A stretch of 29,200 bases of DNA from an uncultured Erwinia sp. (GCA_946221915.1 CAMIKG010000056.1:1-29200); one strand, 5' to 3'; shown: positions 14,591 to 22,759, counted from the stretch's first letter. Translations and numbers: made by a program. The notes: generated by a model from the sequence alone, not told the origin.

Positions 14591-15454
14591 TTGCCAACAC
14601 GTCTTACCCGTCATCGCCTGGCGTTTGAACCCGCAGCGATTTATCACTACCCCGAACATTTGCGCCATTTTCTCGATGAATTGCCGGAACTGCCTGGCGT
14701 GTACCTGTTTCACGGCGAAAGCACGCAAATGCCGCTATATATCGGTAAAAGCGTCAGTATTCGCAGTCGTGTCATGTCGCACTTTCGCAACGCCGATGCG
14801 GCGAAAATGCTGCACCAGGCGCGTCATATCAGCTGGATCACTACCGCTGGCGAACTGGGCGCCCTGCTGCTGGAAGCGCAGCTGATCAAAACGCAGCAGC
14901 CGCTGTTCAATAAACGCCTGCGCAAAAACCGTCAGCTCTGCTCGCTGCAGCTAAGCGGCGACAAGCCGCAGGTGGTGTATGCCAAAGAACTGGATTTTTC
15001 CCGTTCGCCCAATCTGTTTGGCCTGTATGCCAACCGCCGGGCGGCGCTGGAAACCTTAAAGAGTATCGCCGATGAGCAGCAGCTTTGTTATGGCCTGCTC
15101 GGGCTGGAAAGTGTCAGTAAAGGACGCGGCTGTTTTCGCAGCAGCCTGCAACGCTGCGCGGGCGCCTGCTGTGGGCGGGAGAGCACCGCGGCGCATCAGG
15201 CGCGCTTGTTAGCGGCGCTGGAGAAGGTGCGCATTCAGTGCTGGCCGTATCAGGGCGCGGTGGGTCTGGTGGAGCAAGGCAGCACGCAAACGCAGATTCA
15301 CGTTATCGATCACTGGTTTTATCTCGGCAGCGTCAGCGATATCGCCGATACCGCCACGCTGAAACGCGCGCCGGAGGGATTTGACAGCGACGGCTACAAG
15401 ATCCTGTGTCGCCCGCTGCTGAGCGGCGACTATCCGCTGATCCCGCTGTCATAA
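14591..15454 (+). CDS. cho: Excinuclease Cho (UvrC homologue, GIY-YIG endonuclease)
   Basis: Cho makes the 3' incision in nucleotide excision repair as an SOS-induced alternative to the N-terminal half of UvrC. From TTG 14591 the product is 287 residues (E. coli Cho 295). The GIY-YIG domain is at about 35-110: PGVYLFHG, PLYIGKSVSIRSR, and the catalytic Glu95 in LLLEAQLIK. A later Cys cluster (Cys181, 189, 193, 194) in RGCFRSSLQRCAGACCG matches the family. The C-terminal UvrC nuclease and HhH domains are absent, as normal for Cho. A GTG at 14579 is in frame, but TTG 14591 gives the family N-terminus and has GGAG 6 bases upstream. The gene is preceded by a LexA box and followed by a strong hairpin. 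Confidence 0.95.
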   Translation: MPTRLTRHRLAFEPAAIYHYPEHLRHFLDELPELPGVYLFHGESTQMPLYIGKSVSIRSRVMSHFRNADAAKMLHQARHISWITTAGELGALLLEAQLIKTQQPLFNKRLRKNRQLCSLQLSGDKPQVVYAKELDFSRSPNLFGLYANRRAALETLKSIADEQQLCYGLLGLESVSKGRGCFRSSLQRCAGACCGRESTAAHQARLLAALEKVRIQCWPYQGAVGLVEQGSTQTQIHVIDHWFYLGSVSDIADTATLKRAPEGFDSDGYKILCRPLLSGDYPLIPLS

Positions 15455-15460
15455 CGCAAA

Positions 15461-15512
15461 ACCGCCGGTGCTGACCACCGCCTTTACAGGCGGGGTGGGC
15501 AACACCGGCGGT
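15461..15512. terminator. Nested bidirectional hairpin between cho and spy
   Basis: The outer arms ACCGCCGGTG (15461-15470) and CACCGGCGGT (15503-15512) pair perfectly. Inside them CCACCGCCT (15475-15483) pairs with AGGCGG..GTGG (15488-15498). It lies 6 bases after the cho stop and 29 bases from the stop of the convergent spy gene; AAATTTTA follows on the plus side. It likely ends both transcripts. Confidence 0.75.
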
Positions 15513-15541
15513 CTCAAATTTTACCAACGCTGACAGCAGTT

Positions 15542-16072
15542 TTATTCTGCTGGTGCATCTGCGGGTGGTGGAACATCACCCTGCGGCGCATCATGTGGCG
15601 CTAACATCTTACCTTTGTGCTGGGGCTTTTCAGTCAGACGTTTCTCAAAATTGGCGTTGTACTGCTTCTTCTGCTCTGGCGTCAGAACGTTATACAGCTT
15701 GTTCTGCGTTTCCAGCATCGCCAGCGCACGTTCTTTGCCGTGAGCGCTCATCGCTTCAGCCTGGGCTTCCGCTTTGCTCTTATCGAACTGGTCAGCCGCA
15801 ATAATCGCGTGCAGGGCACGGCGCTCTTCCAGCGACGGACGTTTCATCTCTTTGCGTGACTCATCCATGATGGCGCGCACTTTCTCTTTCTGCGCATCAG
15901 TCAGGTTCAGACCTTTAAACATATGCATGCCGGGATGCATCGGTGGTTTGTGCATCGGCTTTTCCGCACCTGCTGCTGGCGGTGGCGTCAGGTTGTCAGC
16001 GGCAGCATGAACGATATTAGCTGCACCCAAAGCCAGTGTGGTTGCGATGAAGAGGGAAGTTAATTTACGCAT
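15542..16072 (-). CDS. spy: Periplasmic ATP-independent chaperone Spy (CpxP/Spy family)
   Basis: Spy is a cradle-shaped periplasmic chaperone induced by envelope stress through Cpx/Bae. The product from ATG 16072 is 176 residues (E. coli 161) and has a signal peptide MRKLTSLFIATTLALGAANIVHA. Both family LTxxQ motifs are present: LTDAQ at 57-61 and LTPEQ at 130-134. Other conserved parts are MKRPSLEERRALHAIIAAD and METQNK-like LETQNKLYNVL. The C-terminus is longer and Pro/Asp/Ala-rich (HDAPQGDVPPPADAPAE). ATG 16072 has AAGGA 7 bases upstream; an in-frame ATG at 16099 would spoil the signal peptide. A TTGACG on the minus strand within about 100 bases upstream may be a -35; I cannot identify a clean CpxR repeat. 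Confidence 0.94.
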   Translation of the reverse strand: MRKLTSLFIATTLALGAANIVHAAADNLTPPPAAGAEKPMHKPPMHPGMHMFKGLNLTDAQKEKVRAIMDESRKEMKRPSLEERRALHAIIAADQFDKSKAEAQAEAMSAHGKERALAMLETQNKLYNVLTPEQKKQYNANFEKRLTEKPQHKGKMLAPHDAPQGDVPPPADAPAE

Positions 16073-16293
16073 AATATTGTCCTTACTTATCAGTTTCATG
16101 ACGACAGCCAGTGTTGCGACTTCGAAATCAAGTGTAGGGCGCTAATCGTCAAGTACTCAGAGCGTTGGTAAAGCCCTGAAAGCATAAAAGAGGAGATAAG
16201 AACAATCATGAAGGGAATAAGAAGAATATGGTGAAGAATTGCTAAAAAGTATGATCTGGTGGGGGAATAATGCAGGGAATATGGAGGAGTGTA

Positions 16294-16383
16294 ATGCCAG
16301 CGGCAGCGTTAAGGAAAGAAAAAAGCGCGCTCTTTACACTTTGCTGCGGGCGGCAAAGTCACACACGTTTTGCGGCGACCTGA
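16294..16383 (+). CDS. Candidate 29-residue small protein
   Basis: An ATG at 16294 preceded by GGAGGAG (16283-16289), an unusually good ribosome binding site, opens a 29-codon frame. It begins MPAAALRKEKSALF, contains a CC pair and several basic residues, and ends with TGA at 16381-16383. I recognise no family. It overlaps an inverted repeat at the end of the ast operon and is antisense to any astE 3' UTR. It could be a chance frame; the ribosome binding site is the only real support. Confidence 0.22.
   Translation: MPAAALRKEKSALFTLCCGRQSHTRFAAT
16338..16359 (-). terminator. Possible terminator of the ast operon
   Basis: ACTTTGC (16338-16344) and GCAAAGT (16353-16359) form a 7-bp stem with an 8-base loop. 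On the minus strand, downstream of astE, a run of six T (the A-run near 16319-16324) comes about 14 bases later, after AGCGCGCT. It is plausible as an operon end but not canonical. Confidence 0.4.
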
Positions 16384-16402
16384 CTGGCCGCACACATTTT
16401 TG

Positions 16403-16423
16403 GCGGGCAGGCTAACTGCCCGC
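16403..16423 (-). other. Hairpin spanning the astE stop codon
   Basis: GCGGGCAG (16403-16410) pairs with CTGCCCGC (16416-16423), with the astE stop codon (16412-16414) in the 5-base loop. No T-run follows on the minus strand. It may stabilise the 3' end of the ast message. Confidence 0.5.
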
Positions 16424-17422
16424 GCTGGTCTCACCACTCAGCGCCACATTATGCGCGTTGTCCTCCACCAGCATCAGGCCGGCGCGCAACCCGCTGGCGA
16501 CGGCAGGATTAGGAAATAATACATATTCGCGCGCCTGCTGCACGTAGTAGCGCTCTTCGCCATCCTCCGCCAGCAGCGTTCCCTGTGGAAAGGCAGTAAA
16601 ATTCAGCGTCTCGCCGCTCATATGCAGCTGAAACGCCTCAGAATGGCGGGTAATTTGCTGCGCCACGCGGTAACGGCGCGGTTCCTCTGTCGCGGGCGGC
16701 AGCGCCTCGCCAAACAGCAGTGACGCCAGCGCCTGCTGTGTCGCGGCGAACTGCGCCAGATCGTTTTGCCCGAACGGCTGCGCTTTACCCAGCTCCAGCG
16801 TACAGCTGGCGGCAGCAAAATGTTCGCTACTGTAGTGGCTGAAGGTACCGCCAGGGGCACGATGAAACACCAGCGCTTCCAGTCCGGCAGCGCTCAGCCA
16901 GTGCATAAAATCCTCTGGCCAGTCGCGCTCGCAAAATGGCAGCACGCCGAAACGCGGATGATATGAGCCGCGAATAGCGGTATGGAGATCGAGGTGCCAG
17001 CGCGGCGTCTGTGCATCTGCGCCCTGCCAGAAGCTTTCCAGCGCACGCTCCAGCTGCCAGGCGCGGCGGATTTCCGTGCAATCCTCATAACGCTGCCAGC
17101 GGCCGCCAAACAGACGATTAATGTCGACCCGCAGATAGCGCTGTCCGGTGCGCAGCGCCGCCGGATTGCCGAGGATCACCAGCAGCCGCGGTTGCAGCCA
17201 CTTTTCTCCGCGCAACAGCTGGCTGACCAGCTGATTGACGATCTCGACCGGCGCGGTTTCATTGCCGTGCAGCCCCGCCGACAGCACCACCGCCTGTTGC
17301 GTCTCCTGACGCGGAATAAATTCTATAATCCCCTCTTCGCGCCAGTACCAGCGCAGATATGGCGTCTCGCCACTCACTGTAGCTGGCGCTTCGCCGGACA
17401 GGGTTCGTTGTAGTAAATCCAT
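16412..17422 (-). CDS. astE: Succinylglutamate desuccinylase AstE
   Basis: AstE hydrolyses N-succinylglutamate to succinate and glutamate, the last step of the arginine succinyltransferase (AST) pathway. The 336-residue product belongs to the AstE/AspA zinc carboxypeptidase-like family. Zinc ligands are His52 and Glu55 (GLHGNE) and His147 (HLDLHT), and the catalytic Glu is Glu210 (CTLELGK). E. coli AstE is 322 residues, slightly shorter. ATG 17422 has GGGAG about 9 bases upstream. It is the last gene of astCADBE. Unlike the other junctions, which overlap, it is separated from astB by 88 bases that contain a hairpin. Confidence 0.96.
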   Translation of the reverse strand: MDLLQRTLSGEAPATVSGETPYLRWYWREEGIIEFIPRQETQQAVVLSAGLHGNETAPVEIVNQLVSQLLRGEKWLQPRLLVILGNPAALRTGQRYLRVDINRLFGGRWQRYEDCTEIRRAWQLERALESFWQGADAQTPRWHLDLHTAIRGSYHPRFGVLPFCERDWPEDFMHWLSAAGLEALVFHRAPGGTFSHYSSEHFAAASCTLELGKAQPFGQNDLAQFAATQQALASLLFGEALPPATEEPRRYRVAQQITRHSEAFQLHMSGETLNFTAFPQGTLLAEDGEERYYVQQAREYVLFPNPAVASGLRAGLMLVEDNAHNVALSGETSAGS

Positions 17423-17443
17423 GAGTGCGACTCCCTCTCACGC

Positions 17444-17463
17444 GGACGGCGCGAACACCGTCC
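17444..17463 (-). other. UUCG-loop hairpin in the astB-astE gap
   Basis: Read on the minus strand, GGACGGTG-TTCG-CGCCGTCC (17463 to 17444) forms an 8-bp stem with one G-U pair around a UUCG loop. On the plus strand that pair becomes a C-A mismatch, so the structure suits the ast mRNA. It is 21 bases before the astE start codon. Confidence 0.6.
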
Positions 17464-17510
17464 CGGCAGGCAGAAAAGCGTCCTTCCCCGCCCCTTACAG
17501 TTGAAAACAG

Positions 17511-18839
17511 TTACTGCTGAAATGCATAGACACTCCCTAAGTCTAGCAACTGCGTCAGTTCGTCAAGGGCTTTACGTCCTTCATACAGCAATTGCGGGTC
17601 GGCGAGGTCCGCCTGCGACAGCCGATCGCGATAGTGCCGGTCCACCCAGTCATTCAGTGTGGCGAACAGCCGATCGTTCATCATCACCTGCGGATTCACC
17701 GCCGCCAGCTCCTCGCTGCTGAGCACCACCCGCAGACGCAGACAAGCCGGTCCGCCGCCATTACACATGCTTTCGCGCAGATCGAACACCTTCAGTTCGC
17801 CAATCGGCCCATCGCCTTCCACCAGCTCATTGACATAGCGCCAGACAGCCGCATGCTGGCGTACCTCCTCAGGCAGCACCAGCAGCATGCCGCCCTGCTC
17901 GCGACTCAACAGCTGGCTGTTAAACAGGTAGGTGCTGACCGCATCCTGGACCGACACCCGCGTATCCGGCACTTCGATGGCGCAGAAGCCACGAACCTGC
18001 TGCTGCAGCTGTGCCAGCAGGTCAGACTGGTGAAGAAAGGCATGCTGATGGCAAAACAGCACCTGCTGATTACTGACGGCGATCACATCGTTGTGAAACA
18101 CACCCTGATCGATCACCGCCGGATTCTGCTGGGCAAATATCGTCCTCGCCGGAGCCAGCTGGTGCTGACGGGCAACCGCTTCACTGGCTTCGCGCGTCTG
18201 GCGCGCCGGATAGCGGGCGGGCACGATACCGCCGCTGGCTTCCGCGCGGCCATAAACAAACAGCTGCACGCCGGGGTCGCCATATTCTGCACCGAGGCGG
18301 TTATGGTTTGCCGCGCCTTCATCGCCAAACAGCGCCACCTGCGGCAGCGCCGGATGCACAGTAAAGTAATCGGGATGACGGAAAATCGCCCGCAGTAGCG
18401 CTTCAGTGGTCGGCGCTTCGATGGCGCGATGGAATTTATTGTTGAGATTCGCCACGGTCAGATGCACGCGGCGATCGGCGCTGTCCGCTGACGGTGACAC
18501 CGTGGCGGCATTCGCCACCCACATCGCCGAAGCGGAGCTGGCGGCGGACAGCAGCTGCGGCGCCTGACTGGCGGCTTTCGCCAGTACCTGTTCATCACAG
18601 CCGCTAAACCCCAGCAGGCGCAGCGCGCCGATATTTGGCCGTTCATGCGGCGGGATGACGCCCTGCGCGAAACCGAGATCCGCCAGCGCCTTCATTTTCA
18701 GCAGCCCCTGCTTTGCCGCCAGCTTTGGATTCGACAGCTGATGTTGATTGCGCGTCGAGGCTTCGTTACCAAAGGACAGCCCGGCATAGTGATGGGTCAG
18801 TCCCGGCAGACCATCAAAGTTGACTTCACGTACTGTCAT
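17511..18839 (-). CDS. astB: N-succinylarginine dihydrolase AstB
   Basis: AstB removes the guanidino group of N2-succinylarginine, giving succinylornithine, CO2 and two ammonia, the nitrogen-releasing second step of the AST pathway. The 442-residue product (E. coli 447) is collinear with the family from MTVREVNFDGLPGLTHHYAG. Residues matching the catalytic set of E. coli AstB (an amidinotransferase-type propeller fold) are Glu174 (FGDEGAANHN), His249 (GVFHND) and nucleophile Cys366 (SMCNGGGPACLRLR). The ATG overlaps the astD stop by one base (TGATG), indicating translational coupling within astCADBE. Confidence 0.97.
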   Translation of the reverse strand: MTVREVNFDGLPGLTHHYAGLSFGNEASTRNQHQLSNPKLAAKQGLLKMKALADLGFAQGVIPPHERPNIGALRLLGFSGCDEQVLAKAASQAPQLLSAASSASAMWVANAATVSPSADSADRRVHLTVANLNNKFHRAIEAPTTEALLRAIFRHPDYFTVHPALPQVALFGDEGAANHNRLGAEYGDPGVQLFVYGRAEASGGIVPARYPARQTREASEAVARQHQLAPARTIFAQQNPAVIDQGVFHNDVIAVSNQQVLFCHQHAFLHQSDLLAQLQQQVRGFCAIEVPDTRVSVQDAVSTYLFNSQLLSREQGGMLLVLPEEVRQHAAVWRYVNELVEGDGPIGELKVFDLRESMCNGGGPACLRLRVVLSSEELAAVNPQVMMNDRLFATLNDWVDRHYRDRLSQADLADPQLLYEGRKALDELTQLLDLGSVYAFQQ

Positions 18840-20305
18840 CAGCTCTCTCCCGCATGGCTGAAATCGAGCCCTGGTGACAGTGTCACCGGAAGCGTCAGAT
18901 GTTCACTCTCCAGTGACGCCATTGGCCAGGCGCAGTAGTCGGCAGCATACCAGGCGCTGGCGCGGTGGTTGCCTGATGCGCCGATACCGCCAAACGGCGC
19001 CGTGCTGGCCGCGCCGGTCAGCGGTTTATTCCAGTTGACAATCCCCGCCCGCGCTTCCAGCAGCAGGCGTTCAAACTTGTCGCGCTGCGGTGAAATCAGG
19101 CCGCAGGAAAGACCGTAACGGGTCTGATTCGCCAGCCTGATGGCGTGGTCGAAATCGTCGTAACGCACCACCACCAGCAGCGGGCCAAACACCTCTTCAT
19201 CCGCCTGCGCTGGCAGGTTACTGACATCGATAATACCCGGTGTCAGCAACGCGCTGTCGCGCGCGGGCCACTGCATCGGCAACAGCACTTTGCCACCCGC
19301 CGCCACCCGCGCCTGCCACTCCTGCCAGATATGCTGCGCCGCCGCCAGCGACACCACGCTGCCCATAAACGGCTGCGGCTCATCGTTCCAGCGACCGACG
19401 CGCAGTCGCGCGGTTACCGCCACCAGCCGGGAGAGAAACGCATCACCCGCCGTACCGCGTTTCACCAGCAGGCGGCGCGCGCAGGTGCAGCGCTGTCCGG
19501 CGCTGATAAATGCCGACTGAATGGCGATATGCACTGCCGCATCGATATCTGTCGGGTCTTCGACAATCAGCGCATTGTTACCGCCCATCTCCAGCGCCAG
19601 AATTTTTTCCGGCTGGCCGGCAAACTGCCGATGCAGCTGATAACCGGTGCTGGCGCTGCCGGTAAACAGCAGGCCGTCGATCTGCTTATCCTGCGCCAGC
19701 GCCTGCCCGGTTGTGCGCCCGCCCTGCAGCAGATTCAGTACGCCGCCCGGCAGTCCCGCCGCCTGCCACAGATGCACTGTTTTTTCCGCCGTCAGCGGCG
19801 TCAGTTCACTGGGCTTAAACACCACGCTATTGCCCGCCAGCAGCGCCGGAACAATATGCCCGTTGGGCAGATGGCCTGGGAAGTTATACGGACCAAACAC
19901 CGCCAGCACGCCGTGCGGGCGATGGCGCAGCGAACTCTCACCTTCCTGACTGTGGCCGGTACGCGCATGCCAGGCTTTAACGGAGATTGCCACCTTGTTG
20001 ATCATCGCCTGCACTTCGGTCAGTGCTTCCCAGCGCGGTTTGCCGGTCTCACGGGAAATCGAGGTGCTGAGATCCTCTTTATGTTGCTCCAGCAGGGTGG
20101 CAAATTTTTCCGCAATCTGCTGCCGTTCGTTGAACGGGCGGCGCGCCCAGCCGGGAAATGCCGCGCGCGCCGCCTCGCAGGCACTGACCACCTGCGCGGC
20201 GCTGGCGCTTTTGCCCTGCCACAGCAGCTGACCATCGACCGGATCGGCTCTGGTCATACTGTCGCCGCCGCCGGTAATCCATTGTCCGTTAATACAGTGC
20301 GTCAT
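18839..20305 (-). CDS. astD: N-succinylglutamate 5-semialdehyde dehydrogenase AstD
   Basis: AstD oxidises N-succinylglutamate semialdehyde to N-succinylglutamate with NAD, the fourth AST step. The 488-residue product is an aldehyde dehydrogenase superfamily member (E. coli AstD 492). The cofactor segment VFGPYNFPGHLPNG is at 136-149, VVFKPSELTP at 161-170, and FTGSASTG at 214-221. The general base is Glu239 (LEMGGNN) and the nucleophile is Cys273 (AGQRCTCARRL). ATG 20305 overlaps the astA stop in an ATGA arrangement, so translation is coupled. A 413-codon frame on the opposite strand (19145-20386) is a shadow of this gene's codon bias. Confidence 0.97.
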   Translation of the reverse strand: MTHCINGQWITGGGDSMTRADPVDGQLLWQGKSASAAQVVSACEAARAAFPGWARRPFNERQQIAEKFATLLEQHKEDLSTSISRETGKPRWEALTEVQAMINKVAISVKAWHARTGHSQEGESSLRHRPHGVLAVFGPYNFPGHLPNGHIVPALLAGNSVVFKPSELTPLTAEKTVHLWQAAGLPGGVLNLLQGGRTTGQALAQDKQIDGLLFTGSASTGYQLHRQFAGQPEKILALEMGGNNALIVEDPTDIDAAVHIAIQSAFISAGQRCTCARRLLVKRGTAGDAFLSRLVAVTARLRVGRWNDEPQPFMGSVVSLAAAQHIWQEWQARVAAGGKVLLPMQWPARDSALLTPGIIDVSNLPAQADEEVFGPLLVVVRYDDFDHAIRLANQTRYGLSCGLISPQRDKFERLLLEARAGIVNWNKPLTGAASTAPFGGIGASGNHRASAWYAADYCAWPMASLESEHLTLPVTLSPGLDFSHAGES

Positions 20306-21339
20306 GCGCTTACCTCCCCGGGACAGAGCTTTACCACGCGCAGGCTGTCGCCTGGCTGGCAGTTCATCAGCTCCGCCACCTGTTGATTAATCGTAATGGT
20401 CGCCGCTTTCGGATCGGCATTGAGTAACACCACGCGGAAATGCTGATAGTCGCGGTTCGCCACCAGACACAGCGGCAGGCTGGCATCCGGCGGCGTTTCG
20501 CTCAGCTCAACCGGCAGCAGACGGCTTTTGCGCACCGCGCGGATACGATCGATATCGCACTCCAGCGTTGGACCGCCGTCGAAGATATCGACGTAGTTAA
20601 GGTAACGGAACCCCTCCGCCTCCAGCACCGCGCGCGCTGGCGCGGTCTGCGGATGCACCTGACCGATCACCGCCTGCGCTTCCGGCGTCAGATAATCGAT
20701 ATACAGCGGATGTTTCGGCATCAGTTCAGCGATAAATGCCTTTTGTCCGGTGCCGCTGAGGAAATCGGCGTCGGCGAACGCCATGGAAAAGAAGCGGCTG
20801 CCGACGCTGTCCCAGAACGGTGAACGCCCCTGCTCATCGCTGACGCCACGCATCTCCGCCACCACTTTCTGCATAAAACGCTGGCGAAACTCGGCCATAA
20901 ACAGAAAGCGCGACTTCGACAACAAGTAACCGTTTTTGCCATCGCGGTAATCGGGATCGAGAAACAGCGTGCATAACTCGCTGCTGCCGGTATGGTCATT
21001 ACTCAGCGACAGGGTCGCCAGATTGTTATATACATTGAGTTCTTTCGAGGCGTGTACCTGGGTGCCGACACGAAAGTTGTACCATGGGTCCTGCAGCCCG
21101 ACCGCTACTTCTATCGCGCAGATGCCCACCGCCTGCTGTGTGGCGCTGTCCGCCAGCACAAACACGTATCCCTGTTCCGCACGCGGCAAAGCCTCCTGCC
21201 AGGTTTGGAGAGAACGTTCGATACGCGCCGCCAGCGTTGCCTCGTCGGCAGGCAGCGAGGTCAGACCGCCGCCTGTTTTCCCCGCCAGCGTCAGCAGTTG
21301 CGGCAAATCGTCACGTTCCACGGGACGGATAAACATCAT
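20302..21339 (-). CDS. astA: Arginine N-succinyltransferase AstA
   Basis: AstA transfers succinate from succinyl-CoA to the alpha-amino group of arginine and so commits arginine to the AST pathway. The 345-residue product (E. coli 344) starts MMFIRPVERDDLPQLLTLAGKTGGGLTSLP, strongly conserved. It carries the AstA body motifs ICAIEVAVG, NDHTGSSELCTLFLDP, AEMRGVSDEQGRSPFW, and GGPTLECDIDRIRA near residue 260. It is an acetyltransferase-like (GNAT-type) fold. Two adjacent ATG codons (21339 and 21336) begin it, as in E. coli. The first overlaps the astC stop (ATGA). Confidence 0.97.
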   Translation of the reverse strand: MMFIRPVERDDLPQLLTLAGKTGGGLTSLPADEATLAARIERSLQTWQEALPRAEQGYVFVLADSATQQAVGICAIEVAVGLQDPWYNFRVGTQVHASKELNVYNNLATLSLSNDHTGSSELCTLFLDPDYRDGKNGYLLSKSRFLFMAEFRQRFMQKVVAEMRGVSDEQGRSPFWDSVGSRFFSMAFADADFLSGTGQKAFIAELMPKHPLYIDYLTPEAQAVIGQVHPQTAPARAVLEAEGFRYLNYVDIFDGGPTLECDIDRIRAVRKSRLLPVELSETPPDASLPLCLVANRDYQHFRVVLLNADPKAATITINQQVAELMNCQPGDSLRVVKLCPGEVSA

Positions 21340-22556
21340 AGTTGCTCTCCCCCGGCGATTCTTTCGCAGGCGCGGGCGAAACGTTCCAGCCCCAGCCTGA
21401 CTTCCTGCTCACTGATCACCAGCGACGGGGCAAAACGCACCACGTTCGGTCCGGCAATCAGTACCATCACGCCCTCCTGCGCCGCCGCCAGGTTGAACTG
21501 CTTCGCTTTACCGCGGAAATCGTCGTTCAGCACGCAGCCAATCAGCAGCCCCATGCCGCGAATTTCGCTGAACAGGTGCAGACGCTCATTGATGTCATTC
21601 AATCCTTTGATAAACCAGCGGTGGCGAGTGCCGACGCCATCCATCACGGTCGGATGGTTGATCAGCTCCACCACTTTTCCGGCCACCGCCCCGGCCAGCG
21701 GATTACCGCCGTAGGTGGTGCCATGGCTGCCGACGCCCATCGACGCCGCCAGTTTTTCCGTGGTCAGCATCGCACCAATCGGGAAGCCGCCGCCCAGCGC
21801 TTTGGCGGTAGAGAGCACATCAGGAGTTACGCCGTAATGCATATAGGCATACAGGGAACCGGTACGCCCGACGCCGGTCTGCACTTCATCAAAAATCAGC
21901 AGCGCCTGATGCTTATCACACAGTTCGCGCAGGCCGCGCAGAAATGCCGGTTCGGCGGGCACCACGCCCCCTTCGCCCTGAATCGGTTCCACAATCACCG
22001 CACAGGTCTGGTCATTAATCAGTGCGGCAGCAGAGGCCAGATCGTTAAACACCGCATGGCTGATACCCTGCGGTAACGGCGCAAAATCCTGTGAATAGGC
22101 TGGCTGACCACCTGCGGAGACGGTGAACAGCGTGCGGCCATGGAAGGCATTATTAAAGGCGACAATACCGCTTTTCTGCGCGCCGAAACGGTCGTGGGCA
22201 TATTTGCGCGCCAGCTTCAGCGCCGCTTCGTTCGCTTCAGCGCCAGAGTTACAGAAGAACACCCGCTCGGCAAAGGTGGCGTCAATCAGCTGTTTCGCCA
22301 GCCGCAGTATCGGCTCGTTAGTGTAACCGTTACCGGTATGCCATAACCGCGCCGCCTGCTGCTGCAGTGCCTGCTGCAGTTCAGGATGCGCATGACCGAG
22401 CGCGTTAACCGCAATACCGCCCGCAAAGTCGATATAGTCTTTATTGTCCTGATCCCACAGCGTCGAACCTTCAGCACGGACCGGCACAAAGCTGGCGGGT
22501 GCATACGTCGGCACCATCCACTGATCAAAGTTTTCGCGTGATACTGACTGTTGCAT
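21336..22556 (-). CDS. astC: Succinylornithine transaminase AstC
   Basis: AstC is the PLP-dependent transaminase that converts N-succinylornithine and 2-oxoglutarate to N-succinylglutamate semialdehyde and glutamate, the third AST step. The 406-residue product equals E. coli AstC in length. The PLP Lys is Lys252 (STAKALGGGFPIGA), Asp223 lies in IFDEVQTGVG, and the phosphate-binding segment is CNSGAEANEAALKLAR (102-117). It is a paralogue of ArgD; operon position makes it AstC. An in-frame GTG at 22574 would add six residues, but ATG 22556 has GAGG 5 bases upstream and fits the family N-terminus. It is the first gene of astCADBE, behind sigma-54, ArgR and NtrC-type sites. Confidence 0.97.
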   Translation of the reverse strand: MQQSVSRENFDQWMVPTYAPASFVPVRAEGSTLWDQDNKDYIDFAGGIAVNALGHAHPELQQALQQQAARLWHTGNGYTNEPILRLAKQLIDATFAERVFFCNSGAEANEAALKLARKYAHDRFGAQKSGIVAFNNAFHGRTLFTVSAGGQPAYSQDFAPLPQGISHAVFNDLASAAALINDQTCAVIVEPIQGEGGVVPAEPAFLRGLRELCDKHQALLIFDEVQTGVGRTGSLYAYMHYGVTPDVLSTAKALGGGFPIGAMLTTEKLAASMGVGSHGTTYGGNPLAGAVAGKVVELINHPTVMDGVGTRHRWFIKGLNDINERLHLFSEIRGMGLLIGCVLNDDFRGKAKQFNLAAAQEGVMVLIAGPNVVRFAPSLVISEQEVRLGLERFARACERIAGGEQL

Positions 22557-22640
22557 AGCGGCCTCGCTGCCCACCCCGCAGGTGAACGAAAAGTTTAAAT
22601 AATGTTAATAAAATGAATCACCACAGCTTTAATGTAATTT

Positions 22641-22655
22641 GCACAGGGCGTGCCA
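22641..22655 (-). promoter_or_regulatory. Sigma-54 promoter of astCADBE
   Basis: Read on the minus strand, TGGCACGCCCTGTGC (22655 to 22641) followed by A matches the -24/-12 consensus TGGCAC-N5-TTGCA with one change. The invariant GG and GC are exactly 10 bases apart. Transcription would start near 22629, giving a leader of about 73 bases. E. coli astC has a sigma-54/NtrC-dependent promoter. Confidence 0.85.
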
Positions 22656-22720
22656 GCCAGCGCTAAAAATGCATAAATTGATCCTGACAACACAATATCA
22701 ACAACTTACAAAAGGGTTAA

Positions 22721-22759
22721 TTGCATAAACGATGCATAAAAAGTGAATAATCATCTGAA
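22721..22759. promoter_or_regulatory. Pair of ArgR-type boxes upstream of astC
   Basis: TTGCATAAACGATGCATA (22721-22738, containing the palindrome TGCAT-N5-ATGCA) and AGTGAATAATCATCTGAA (22742-22759) are two 18-bp ARG-box-like sites separated by 3 bp. That is the usual spacing for an ArgR hexamer. They lie roughly 92-130 bases upstream of the sigma-54 start, where ArgR assists activation in E. coli. A third weaker match (ATGCATAAATTGAT) begins near 22669. Confidence 0.6.

Larger units (their letters stand above)
16073..16411. other. Intergenic region between astE and spy
   Basis: 339 bases. The part next to spy (16073-16190) must hold the spy promoter. From about 16185 to 16300 the plus strand is markedly purine-rich, with several GGAG-like motifs. 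Beyond it lie a short candidate gene (16294-16383) and hairpins belonging to the astE 3' end, described separately. Confidence 0.6.

Noticed and set aside
16208..16234. Eight-codon frame (MKGIRRIW) with an upstream AGGAG
   Set aside because: Spacing of about 12 bases to the ATG is too long and the peptide is too short to support.
19145..20386. A 413-codon open frame on the plus strand
   Set aside because: It lies entirely opposite astD and the astA end, has no ribosome binding site or recognisable domain, and is explained by the high GC third-position bias of the real gene.
20992..22076. Long plus-strand frames (20992-21714 and 21342-22076)
   Set aside because: Both are shadows of astA and astC on the other strand; Arg/His/Gln-rich composition is typical of antisense readings.
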